Source: Anaerolineae bacterium (GTDB lineage Bacteria > Chloroflexota > Anaerolineae > Aggregatilineales > Phototrophicaceae). From it: 64,000 nucleotides of DNA. A program made the translations under genes and the position numbers. Numbering within the stretch: position 1 is the first letter of the stretch; every line of letters begins with the position of its first letter. This document shows positions 24,487-33,079 of this stretch, in pieces. The stretch lies in assembly GCA_017303635.1 (NCBI GenBank), contig JAFLCG010000004.1:186001-250000 (forward strand), read 5' to 3'. The notes beneath the pieces are model-generated. The model ran no database searches. It was not told where the DNA came from and saw nothing but the letters and a program-made list of their open reading frames with translations.

Positions 24487-27400
24487 CTAACTGCTGGGAG
24501 TGGGCATCGGGGTGGGGGTGAGGACTCCCATGACACCCATGCGCCGTTCCATATCCCGCGTGAGTGTGCCGGTCAGGCTTTGGTAGAGCCGATAGTCCGC
24601 CATGGCATTCTGGAAGTCACCGAGGCCGTAGTAGAGGTCTCCCCGCGCTTCATAGGCATCAATTGCGCCATCGGGATCGAGGCGGATGGCTTCCGAGTAG
24701 TCAGCCAGCGCCAGCTCGAAGTTCCCCATGCGCTCGTGGGTGCGGCCCCGATTGAAGAAGGCATCGCCATAACCGTCCCGGTTGGCGATTGCCAGGTTGA
24801 AGTCCTCCAGGGCGCGGGCATAGGCTTCATCCCGGTACCACAGGCGACCGCGCTGGTAGTACGCTTCGGCATAGGTCGGCTCGATCTCAACGACGAGGTC
24901 ATAGTTATTAAAGGCGGAGGCTGGATCACCCAATGCCTGGAAGGCCCTCCCCTGATAATAGAGCGTGTTGGCATTGCGGGGTTCGACCGCCAGCACCGCG
25001 TTGAAGTCGGCAATCGCTGAAGTCGGGTCACCCAAGTCCAGGAAATTGCGCCCGCGCTGGTAGAGGGCGTCCAGACGGGTCGGGTCGAGGCGCAAGACTT
25101 CGGTCATATCCCGGTTGGCACCGACCAGATCGCCCAGGTTTTCCCGCACACGGCCACGCAGGTAATAAGCATCCGGGTCGGTGGGCATGAGCAGAATGGC
25201 CTGGCTGAAATCCTCCAGCGCGCCGACCATATCATTCAGGTCATAACGGATGCGTCCGCGCAACATATAGGGATCCGCGAAATCCGGCTTGAGGCGCATG
25301 GCGGTTTCGGCATCGCTGATGGCAAGGGCTATCTGGCCGGTGGTGCGGTAGGCTCGAGCGCGTTCATAGTAAAGATCGGCGTTATCCGGTTCGATGCTAA
25401 TCGCGGTGGTGTAATCGTCAATGGCGGGTTCAAACTGTTCGAGCGCCAGGTAGGTGCGGGCGCGCTGCCCGTAAACCTCAGCATCCGGCTGACCGAGCGT
25501 GATGGCCTGGTTAAAGTCCGCCAGTGCCGCTTCCAGATCGCCCAAACCAGAGTAGGCTCGACCGCGATTGAAGAAGGCTTCATCCCGGGTTGGGTTGAGG
25601 CGGACGACCTCATTGAAGTCCACGACGGCCTCGGCAAACGCCCCGGTCAGGCGGAAGACGCGCCCGCGCTGAAAGTAGGCTTCTTCAAAATCCGGTCTGA
25701 GCTGGATGGCCGTGTTGTAGTCTTCCAATGCGCCGGTGGAGTCCGCGAGAATGAAGCGGACACGCGCACGCTGGAAGTAGAGATCGGCATTATCCGGCAC
25801 GATGCTGATGACCGTGCTCAGGTCATTAAGGGCATTTTCGTTCTCGCCCACTAACCGCCAAGCCTCCGCCCGCAGGCCGTAGGCTTCGATGTTCTCCGGG
25901 GCAAGCTCGATGACGCGACTGTATTCGGCAATCGCCCCTTCAAGGTCGCCGCCAAACTGGCGGGCACGGCCCAGGTTCAGCAGGGCGTTCTGATTCTCCG
26001 GCTGGCTTTCCAGCACCCGCTGGAAATCAGTGATCGCCAGGGCGAAGCTGCTGGTCCGCAGGTAGGCGACACCGCGAGCGTAGTAGGTTTCCGGATCATC
26101 CGGGTTGATCTCGATACCCCGCGTCAGGTCAGCGATGGCTTCGGCAAAGCTGCCACTTTGCAACTGGATGCGACCACGCAGGACGAAGGCATCTACCGAA
26201 TTGGGATTGAGGCGGATGACCTGGCTGTAATCGGCGATGGCGGCGGGGAACTGCTCCAACTGCTGGAAAGCCCGTCCCCGCGCCAGATAGGCATCTTCAT
26301 AGGCGGCGAACAAATCAATCGACCGAGAGTAGTCCTCAATGGCCGCCTCAAACTGGTTATCCCGCGCCAGCACACGCCCGCGCAAGTAGTAAGGTTCGTA
26401 GGCAGCCGGGTCGAGCACGATAGCCTGGGTGAAATCCGCAATGGCTTCGGCATACTGCTGGTTATTGCTAAGGAGGCTGCCACGCACGACATAGGCATCG
26501 GCATTATCCGGCTCCAGCGCCAGACCTACATTGAGGTCTTCCAGGGCACCAATGGCATCCTGTAGATCGCGCCGGGTCTGGGCGCGGCGGAAGTAGGCAT
26601 CGGCATCCTGCGGGTTGAGTTCAATGGCGCGGGTGAGATCGGCCAGGGCTTCATCGAGTCGGCCCAGGCGGCGACGGGCTTCCCCCCGCTGATAGAGCGC
26701 ATCCTGATTATCCGGTTCGGCGGCCAGAACGGTACTAAAATCAGCCTCCGCGCCCGCCCAGTCGCGGGTGCTCATCTGCACTTTGCCCCGGTTGATGTAG
26801 TTGTTGATGAAGGTGGGGTTGACCTGGATGGCGAGACTGAAGGCAGCGACCGAACCGGGTGTATCCAACAAGGCGTTGCGGACAAAGCCGAGGAAGGCAT
26901 AGGCTGTATCCAGCCCCAGCAGGGTCACATCGGGGTCGTTGATGTCCACAGCCTCGATGGCAGTGACCAGCAGGGTCTGGGCGCGTTCGAACTGTCCGCG
27001 ATAGGTCGCCAGGACACCGCTCAGAAACTGGACGGCATAGAGACCATCATTGACCGAACGCACAGCCACTTCAAACTCATCAATATCCAGGGTGAGGCGC
27101 TGGTTGGGCAGTTTAGCCGGGTCAATTTTGCGATTTGCCGAAGCCAGCACCACATTCAGGCGCAGCACAAAATCCTCGACTGTCGGGTAGACAATCATGA
27201 TGGCGTTGTACTGGTCGAGCAGGGTGCGGGCTTCAGAGCGAGAATTGATGGGCAATATCAGTTGGCAGACGGCATTGGCGGCGCGGGAAGCGACCAGCGC
27301 ATCCTGAATCTGGCGGGCCTGCAGAGCGGAGGCGCTCACGCCGAGACTGGCATCCGCCGGAGCCGGTTCATTGAGCGGCCCGATGACCAACAGGGCCTGA

Positions 27401-27579
27401 TCATCAGCCGCTGCCTGGCAGATGGTCTGCGGCAAGGGGGTTGGTGAAGGTGTCGCGTCGGTCGCAGTTTGAGCAGTCACGGTGCGGGGCATGGTCAGGG
27501 ACAGCGTCCCCATCAGCAAGAATGTGCCGAACAGACCCACTATTTTCCACACTGCGGCCCGCGTCTGAATTGATTTCAT
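24487..27579 (-). CDS. Secreted protein with about 23 TPRs, AlgK-like position
   Basis: The start is set at the second Met (MKSIQTRAAVW), which has AAGGCAGG 8 bp upstream. The 1030-residue protein opens with a signal peptide (to about residue 38, ending VTAQ). A globular part to about residue 230 follows. Then about 23 consecutive 34-residue tetratricopeptide repeats run to near the end, each with the A-IADF-AI-L-P and AY--RG pattern. The tail is Thr/Pro-rich. TPR solenoids are scaffolds. In Pseudomonas alginate export the periplasmic TPR protein AlgK has this role, and BcsC has a TPR domain for cellulose. Position at the end of the synthase-epimerase gene row suggests a similar scaffold. It lacks a lipobox. 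Confidence 0.8.
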   Translation of the reverse strand: MKSIQTRAAVWKIVGLFGTFLLMGTLSLTMPRTVTAQTATDATPSPTPLPQTICQAAADDQALLVIGPLNEPAPADASLGVSASALQARQIQDALVASRAANAVCQLILPINSRSEARTLLDQYNAIMIVYPTVEDFVLRLNVVLASANRKIDPAKLPNQRLTLDIDEFEVAVRSVNDGLYAVQFLSGVLATYRGQFERAQTLLVTAIEAVDINDPDVTLLGLDTAYAFLGFVRNALLDTPGSVAAFSLAIQVNPTFINNYINRGKVQMSTRDWAGAEADFSTVLAAEPDNQDALYQRGEARRRLGRLDEALADLTRAIELNPQDADAYFRRAQTRRDLQDAIGALEDLNVGLALEPDNADAYVVRGSLLSNNQQYAEAIADFTQAIVLDPAAYEPYYLRGRVLARDNQFEAAIEDYSRSIDLFAAYEDAYLARGRAFQQLEQFPAAIADYSQVIRLNPNSVDAFVLRGRIQLQSGSFAEAIADLTRGIEINPDDPETYYARGVAYLRTSSFALAITDFQRVLESQPENQNALLNLGRARQFGGDLEGAIAEYSRVIELAPENIEAYGLRAEAWRLVGENENALNDLSTVISIVPDNADLYFQRARVRFILADSTGALEDYNTAIQLRPDFEEAYFQRGRVFRLTGAFAEAVVDFNEVVRLNPTRDEAFFNRGRAYSGLGDLEAALADFNQAITLGQPDAEVYGQRARTYLALEQFEPAIDDYTTAISIEPDNADLYYERARAYRTTGQIALAISDAETAMRLKPDFADPYMLRGRIRYDLNDMVGALEDFSQAILLMPTDPDAYYLRGRVRENLGDLVGANRDMTEVLRLDPTRLDALYQRGRNFLDLGDPTSAIADFNAVLAVEPRNANTLYYQGRAFQALGDPASAFNNYDLVVEIEPTYAEAYYQRGRLWYRDEAYARALEDFNLAIANRDGYGDAFFNRGRTHERMGNFELALADYSEAIRLDPDGAIDAYEARGDLYYGLGDFQNAMADYRLYQSLTGTLTRDMERRMGVMGVLTPTPMPTPSS

Positions 27580-27647
27580 AAAAATACCTGCCTTCAACAG
27601 TTTTTAGGTCTGGTAGATGATCCAGTCGGCCAGATGGGATTGGATGC

Positions 27648-27749
27648 TAAGCCATCCGCCGAAACATTTCCATGATCCACGACGGTCATTTGCGCGTAAA
27701 GCTACCAATTCCCAAGAAAGGTCGTGGATTACTTTCGGCTACTGGCTTA
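27648..27749. repeat. Dispersed inverted-repeat element B, copy 2
   Basis: The element starts TAAGCCATCCGCCGAAA and ATGATCCACGACG and ends GGTCGTGGATTACTTTCGG and CTACTGGCTTA, matching copy 1 at 9197-9300. Its last three bases (TTA, 27747-27749) are the stop codon TAA of the leftward epimerase gene. Insertion therefore appears to have set the end of that protein. Confidence 0.75.
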
Positions 27750-28844
27750 CAGATTGCCATCCAGCATAGTGCTGCGCCCGCTGACCAACAGGTTGGTCGT
27801 GACTGCGCCCATCACCCGATTGGCGAGGAACGCGTTGCGCGTTTGCAGCAGGTCACCGGTACCGGCTGTTTCCTGAATGCCGTATTGTGAACGGATCGCT
27901 CCATCACAGATGACGTTGTTGCTGGCGACCATACAATCCGTGGAAGCTCGTGCCGGGCTGTCATCCAGCAGGATCTCGGTATAGCGGTTGTTTTCCTGCT
28001 GCGAATTGCCGCGCACGAGATTGCCCATGATGGTGGTCTGAGCTGCACCGCGCAAACGAATGCCATACTGACCGTTCGCCATGACCAGATTATTGAAGAT
28101 CGTGTTCTGATCGACCTCAACGCAGTAGATGCCATCGCCACGGTTGCCCCGGGCTTCACAACTGCTGATCTGGGCTGCGTGGGAGCCATTCTGGATGGTG
28201 AAGCCATTGCCGCCGTTCTCATAAGCCAGACTCTGGCTGATGAGGCAGGCCGCCGAGTTGGTAACGAGATTGAAGCCATGCCGATCATTCAGAAAGGATT
28301 GGCAGCCACGCACGATGGCGGTTTGCACACCGTCGAACGTGAAGCCATCCAGGCCATTATGATGGGCAATACAATCGGTGAGAGTCAGGCGGGTGACAAC
28401 CTCGTGGGGGTCGAAGCCGTAATCACGGAAGTGGTGGATTTCCACCCGGTAGGCGGCAATATCGTAGTCGGAGAGAGTCTGCCCCGGTGCGACGCCGCAG
28501 TAGAAGCCGACCTGCTGACCAGCCGTCTGGTTATCCCGGTTGCCATCCAGGGTGAGGTCACGCAGGGAGGCATAATGGGTGCCGCGCCCAAAGGGGGTGC
28601 GAACCAGCCCGACGATGCTCTGGTTGTAGTTATCGACCAGTTTGAAGATGGTCTGCCCCATGCCCTGCCCGGTCAGCGTCACCCGGTCAAGCAACAGGAT
28701 GGAGGCCGAGAGGAGATAGGTCCCACGCGGGGCCAGCACCGTCCCACCGGTCTGGGCGGCGGCATTGACTGCTAACTGAATGGCGACGGTATCATCGACC
28801 CGTCCGTTACCCACAGCACCGTAGTCTTTCACGTTGTAAATCAT
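27747..28844 (-). CDS. AlgE-type mannuronan C5-epimerase, leaderless
   Basis: The 365-residue protein is a right-handed parallel beta-helix. It opens with IYNVKDYGAVGNGRVDDT, very close to the start of Azotobacter AlgE A-modules (DYNVKDFGALGDG). Other shared blocks are LTLDGNRDN (98-105), YGFDPHE (142-148), HHNGLDGF and NDRHGFN. The four catalytic residues of AlgE4 (Tyr149, Asp152, His154, Asp178) correspond to Tyr142, Asp145, His147 and Asp171, with identical spacing. These enzymes convert beta-D-mannuronate to alpha-L-guluronate in the polymer. There is no signal peptide and no calcium-binding R-module. It lies 28 bp after the Tat-type paralogue. Generic pectate-lyase naming would miss the specific match. 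The stop codon comes from a repeat element. Confidence 0.85.
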   Translation of the reverse strand: MIYNVKDYGAVGNGRVDDTVAIQLAVNAAAQTGGTVLAPRGTYLLSASILLLDRVTLTGQGMGQTIFKLVDNYNQSIVGLVRTPFGRGTHYASLRDLTLDGNRDNQTAGQQVGFYCGVAPGQTLSDYDIAAYRVEIHHFRDYGFDPHEVVTRLTLTDCIAHHNGLDGFTFDGVQTAIVRGCQSFLNDRHGFNLVTNSAACLISQSLAYENGGNGFTIQNGSHAAQISSCEARGNRGDGIYCVEVDQNTIFNNLVMANGQYGIRLRGAAQTTIMGNLVRGNSQQENNRYTEILLDDSPARASTDCMVASNNVICDGAIRSQYGIQETAGTGDLLQTRNAFLANRVMGAVTTNLLVSGRSTMLDGNL

Positions 28845-28872
28845 GGCGGCTTACTCCCTCATCCGGCGCCGA

Positions 28873-30102
28873 TCAGGCATTCATGGCGCGGACGGCGTTG
28901 ACATTGTTCAGGGCGAAGTCGCTAGTGGCCGCACCGCCAACCCGGTTGGCGACATAGGCATTGCCGGATTGCACCACATTGCCTTCGCCGGGCGTTTCGC
29001 GCACGCCATAGCGCGCACGAACCTCTTTGGTCGAGGCGATATGGTTGGACATGAAAGAGCAATCGACCGTGGGAATTGAACCATCGTCGTCGACAAAGAC
29101 TTCGCTGAAACGGTTGTGTTCCAACTGTGAGTTATTGCAGATGCGGTTGCCAATGACGGTCGTCCGGGCGCAGCCGCGCAGACGAATGCCGTTCTCGTTG
29201 TTCTCAAAGATGTTGTTGTTGGAGAGGAAGTTGTCATTCACGCCGATGCAGTAGATGCCGTCGCCCACATTCTGATAGGCCATTGAGCCGGTGATCTGAA
29301 TGTTATAGGAACCGTTCTGGATGGTGAATCCGTTCGACTGGTTGCCATAGGCGATGTTCTGGTCGAGGATGACATTGCGCGAACTGGTGATGACGTTGAA
29401 ACCGTGCCGAATGTTGTTATAGGCAATACAGCCGCGCACGACGCCATTGATGATGCCGTCGATGGCGAAGCCATCGCGCACGTTGTTGTGGCTGACGCAC
29501 TCGATGATGAAGAGGCGGTCGGTCAATTCATGCGGATCGAAGCCGTAACCCTGGAAGCTATGCGCTTCCACACGCCAACAGACAATATCTTCATCCGGCG
29601 GACGCACATCGGCCTTGACCCCGGCGAAGAAGCCAAATTGTAAGCCTGCGGACTGATTGGCACGGTTGCCATCTAGCGTCAGATCGCTGACGACCACATT
29701 GGTCAAGGGCTGTTCGGCACGGGCCAGATGAGTCCGCACCACGCCGATGATGTCCACCCCGACCTGATCTTTCACCTTGAGAACGCTGGCCCCCATCCCA
29801 TCACCCCGCAGGCCGGTGTGGCTGAAGAGTTCAATGGACGCGGAAATAAGGTACACGCCAGCTGGGATATAAACGATGCCACCGCCGACAGCTGCCGCCG
29901 AATTGACGGCGGACTGGATGGCGAGCGTGTCATCGGTCTGACCGTCACCGACTGCGCCAAAGTCCCGGACGTTGAGGGTATTCGCGTTCTCGGTGGAAGG
30001 CACCTGAAACGGAAGTGGAGCCAAGGCCCCCATACCCAGCGGCAAGGCGGCAGCACCACCGGCCAGGGTCTTCAGAAAGGAGCGTCTATCAAGCGGATTC
30101 AT
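28873..30102 (-). CDS. AlgE-type mannuronan C5-epimerase with Tat signal
   Basis: The start is the Met of MNPLDRRSFLKTL, with GGAGG 12 bp upstream. The 409-residue protein has a twin-arginine signal (RRSFLK, then a hydrophobic stretch to about residue 35). It then has an AlgE A-module-like beta-helix: LNVRDFGAVGDGQTDDT, LTLDGNRANQ, YGFDPHE (186-192) and IRHGFNVITS. Tyr186, Asp189, His191 and Asp215 match the catalytic tetrad of AlgE4. Export in folded form would place it outside the membrane, where nascent polymannuronate emerges. It follows the synthase gene by 24 bp and precedes the leaderless paralogue by 28 bp. The two share the same blocks throughout and probably arose by duplication. 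Confidence 0.85.
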   Translation of the reverse strand: MNPLDRRSFLKTLAGGAAALPLGMGALAPLPFQVPSTENANTLNVRDFGAVGDGQTDDTLAIQSAVNSAAAVGGGIVYIPAGVYLISASIELFSHTGLRGDGMGASVLKVKDQVGVDIIGVVRTHLARAEQPLTNVVVSDLTLDGNRANQSAGLQFGFFAGVKADVRPPDEDIVCWRVEAHSFQGYGFDPHELTDRLFIIECVSHNNVRDGFAIDGIINGVVRGCIAYNNIRHGFNVITSSRNVILDQNIAYGNQSNGFTIQNGSYNIQITGSMAYQNVGDGIYCIGVNDNFLSNNNIFENNENGIRLRGCARTTVIGNRICNNSQLEHNRFSEVFVDDDGSIPTVDCSFMSNHIASTKEVRARYGVRETPGEGNVVQSGNAYVANRVGGAATSDFALNNVNAVRAMNA

Positions 30103-30126
30103 AAGGCAACTATCCTCCAACGGCGC

Positions 30127-32973
30127 TTACGATGAAGCGGTTCCGGTCGTGGTCTGGGCGGATTGAACGGCAGTCAAAACGAGTTGGTCAAAGCCAGCAA
30201 ACGCCTGGAGCGTATCATCATTACGGACGATGGCGCCCATAGCCTGATCTTCGATCAACACCGTGGTACGTTCCAGCGCCAGCGCGGCGCGGGTAGCTCC
30301 TTCTTCGGTCGCGCCAGTGGCGATGATGAGATGCCGCTCCGGGTTCCAGGGCGAAGCACCCATCCAGAGGAAACCTGCATCTAGGGTCGGCAGGATCGAG
30401 CGGACATCGACCTCGGCCACCTGGAGGGCTGTATCACTGAGGGTGCGGCTCAAGGCCTGACGGTCAACAGGTCCGAGCACGATGACATTAGAAGCAGCAA
30501 GGCTGACGGGATCAAGCTGAGCGGGTGTGGTGACGCGGATTTGATCGACCGGGTGACCATTGGCACCCAGGAAGGCGACCAAGCGCACCAGATGATTGAG
30601 GTCGCTTTGAGCGGGCGAGTCCGGAATGATGATGGTGGTCGGCACAGCCCCATCCATGGATAGATAGGGGAAGGGGTAGCTGTTCAGGCTGACCACCTCC
30701 GGCTGCCGGGACTGCCACTGCAAGCCGCTAAAGGCATCGACCTGCTGCCACAGGTCGCTGGCGCTGATTGCTGGATTGGTCAAGGCGCTGGCCGGGAATT
30801 CCAGTTCGAGTACCACCGGGGTGAAGGGATCCGCCTGGGCAGCCTGCCCGACCTTCCCCAGCGAGAGAATTGACGGACTGGAGGCGGCTGGATCAACCGT
30901 GATGCTGCCCACGGGTTGATCGTTCAGGCTGACGCTGACAGCAGTGCCGGGTTGCAGCGCAGTCAGACTGCTGCTGTTCACAAACAGGATGAGGGTGGAG
31001 GCATCCACCTCATCGGTGAGCAGCACTTGGTAGCGCGTGCGGAGAGTCCTGACCCCGGCAAGCGGGTTGCTGTGGTCGATGCTATCCAGCGATTCCAGCG
31101 TGGTCATGGCTTGACCCGCCGGGCTGCTCAAGGTGGTGAAGTAAGCACTGCCGATTTCCTGCTGCATCAGGTTTTCGGCATCCTCCCCGGCCAACAACTG
31201 CCCCAGCAAGCGGTAGCGGACGGTGTTGTTCGCCCCCGCCAAAATCACGCGGTCGGCCTCATCCCAGGGGCCACGAACGACGCGAATGGGCTGGAAAGTA
31301 TCAGCAGCGAACGGTTCGGCATGCGCCAGGCGGTCACCCTGGCGCGGATAGTCGTACATGGGGGTGAGCAGCCAGGAAATTTCGCCCTCGGTCGGCTGCT
31401 GCCCAAATAAGACCAGATTGGATACGTTGGCCATTTCCGTCGTTACATCAGCCGTATTGACAACCTGGATGAGATCGGCCTGGAGCGTGAGTTCTTCACC
31501 GAGGCGGGCAATATCTGGCAGGGCGGCGTTCAGGACATCCAAACTGGTCGGGTCGTTGAGCGCGATCAAAGTGGTGCGCTGTTCGCTGAAGACGGGCATC
31601 ATGACCTGAAGGCCGGTTTCGCCAGGGCGGTAGAAATGCCCCAGTTCAGCGATACCGGGCATATCCGCCATCCAGACATCTTCAGTGCGGAAGGCGATAA
31701 TGCCCAATAACAGCATGACGCTGGCGGTGATACCCCGGTAGGCCCCGCTCATCAACGTCTTGCGGAGTTCCTTGCCCTTGGTGTTGTTACCACGAGTCAG
31801 CCAACCCGTCTCCCACATGGTGACCAGCGCGTGAATCTTGATGACCGAGAGCAGCATGGATGAGGCGGCATAGAAGGGAATGATCCAGAGGCGGCGGGTT
31901 TCCAGTATGTAGGGGTAAATCTTGATGCCCCGGCTGACCACCCACCAAAACGCCAGGAAGAGCGCCGGGATGAAGTTATGCGTCAGGAGCAGCATGGCCA
32001 TGTACCAGACAGCCATCGCCAGCGTGAAGGTGCTCATCATGCGGTCGACGGTGTAGAACATCATGATGGGGTTATTGACCATCCACGGTTTGCGCTGGAA
32101 GATCGCCCGCAGGTCGGAGAACCAGGAATTCCGCGCCCAGCGGAGGCTTTGAGAGACGTAGACGAAGAAGTTGGTCTCCGGGCGGGTATAAACGACGGCA
32201 TCGTTGATGACAGCGGATTTATAACCGGCATCCTGGAGGAATGTGGTCAGGCATTTGTCCTCACCGCCGCCGGTCTTGCGAATGCCGAGCCACTGTTCAT
32301 TGACCAGGTTCTTCTTGATCTCTTTGAGTGGCCCGGCCAGATAGGCTGAGCAGCGACCACTGAGGCAGGAGACGTAACCACCAAGGGCCTGCCCCGGCGC
32401 TTCCAGGTTATAGCGGGAAACCAGGCGAATATCGAACATGTAGTGCATCAGATGTTCGGGCTTATAGACGCGCTGTTTGACGGTGACACCGCCAACCCCG
32501 GGTTTGCTAAACGTTTCCAGAATTGATTGTTTGACGCCGTCACCCAGAATGGTATCGCTATCCATGCAGATGATGATGTCCATGCCTTCGACCATCTCGA
32601 TGGCGCGGTGCAGCCCCTTGCGTTTGCCTTTTTCTGTAGTCGGCTCGAAGCGGATGTCAATTTCACCTGTGTGTTCTTTGGCAAACGCCCCAGTCAGCGC
32701 CATGTTATCGTGTTCGTTATGGTCGAAAGTCACACAGACCTGGTCAATGCGTTCTTTGAGCAGGGCTTCCAGCACCAACTTGAAGGTAGCGGGCGGCTCT
32801 CCCTTGACGGTCAGGGCAGCACCAACCTTGCTATAGGGAAGTGGGCCGGTCGCTTTAATATCCCGCCAACGTGACGAGAGAAACAGCTTGATGAGCCAGG
32901 CTGTCAAGCGGATGGCCCCAATGACCCCAAAAGGGATCAGGGAAAGCAAGATCGTAACCAGTTCAGTGGACAT
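30127..32973 (-). CDS. Alg8-like family-2 polysaccharide synthase fused to BcsB-like domain
   Basis: The 948-residue protein has an N-terminal membrane helix and then a GT2 domain with KGKRKGLHRAI, DSDT (138-141, the DxD metal site), GGEDK (236-240) and QSLRW (275-279, the QxxRW site of processive synthases). SGRCSAYLA and TVDRMMSTFTL resemble Alg8. Several membrane helices lie between 300 and 430. The part from about 440 to 948 looks like the BcsB ectodomain of cellulose synthases (VILAGANNTVRY, STLILFVNSSSLTAL, AASNVIVLGPVDRQAL), but without the usual C-terminal helix. Catalytic and accessory subunits are thus one chain. Hyaluronan-like or cellulose-like products are alternatives; the epimerases and lyase point to polymannuronate. 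No PilZ domain is visible. Confidence 0.8.
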   Translation of the reverse strand: MSTELVTILLSLIPFGVIGAIRLTAWLIKLFLSSRWRDIKATGPLPYSKVGAALTVKGEPPATFKLVLEALLKERIDQVCVTFDHNEHDNMALTGAFAKEHTGEIDIRFEPTTEKGKRKGLHRAIEMVEGMDIIICMDSDTILGDGVKQSILETFSKPGVGGVTVKQRVYKPEHLMHYMFDIRLVSRYNLEAPGQALGGYVSCLSGRCSAYLAGPLKEIKKNLVNEQWLGIRKTGGGEDKCLTTFLQDAGYKSAVINDAVVYTRPETNFFVYVSQSLRWARNSWFSDLRAIFQRKPWMVNNPIMMFYTVDRMMSTFTLAMAVWYMAMLLLTHNFIPALFLAFWWVVSRGIKIYPYILETRRLWIIPFYAASSMLLSVIKIHALVTMWETGWLTRGNNTKGKELRKTLMSGAYRGITASVMLLLGIIAFRTEDVWMADMPGIAELGHFYRPGETGLQVMMPVFSEQRTTLIALNDPTSLDVLNAALPDIARLGEELTLQADLIQVVNTADVTTEMANVSNLVLFGQQPTEGEISWLLTPMYDYPRQGDRLAHAEPFAADTFQPIRVVRGPWDEADRVILAGANNTVRYRLLGQLLAGEDAENLMQQEIGSAYFTTLSSPAGQAMTTLESLDSIDHSNPLAGVRTLRTRYQVLLTDEVDASTLILFVNSSSLTALQPGTAVSVSLNDQPVGSITVDPAASSPSILSLGKVGQAAQADPFTPVVLELEFPASALTNPAISASDLWQQVDAFSGLQWQSRQPEVVSLNSYPFPYLSMDGAVPTTIIIPDSPAQSDLNHLVRLVAFLGANGHPVDQIRVTTPAQLDPVSLAASNVIVLGPVDRQALSRTLSDTALQVAEVDVRSILPTLDAGFLWMGASPWNPERHLIIATGATEEGATRAALALERTTVLIEDQAMGAIVRNDDTLQAFAGFDQLVLTAVQSAQTTTGTASS

Positions 32974-33020
32974 AGGCTAACTCGTCAACTCACGGCTCAT
33001 CAGTGACTGGGAAAGGTAAA

Positions 33021-33053
33021 TGCTACAGCAGGCGAAAAAGGCCTGCTGTAGCA
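33021..33053 (-). terminator. Strong intercistronic hairpin
   Basis: A perfect 13-bp stem, TGCTACAGCAGGC/GCCTGCTGTAGCA, with a 7-base loop lies between the dehydrogenase and synthase genes. On the minus strand only TTTACCTTT follows, so termination would be partial. It may set the ratio of the two gene products or protect the upstream mRNA end. Confidence 0.5.
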
Positions 33054-33079
33054 ACTCGATACTATGGGGGCTTGCTGAA

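Noticed and set aside
27747..30102. Annotation of both beta-helix proteins as pectate lyases or generic NosD proteins
   Set aside because: The YGFDPHE active-site motif and the catalytic Asp at conserved spacing match AlgE epimerases specifically.
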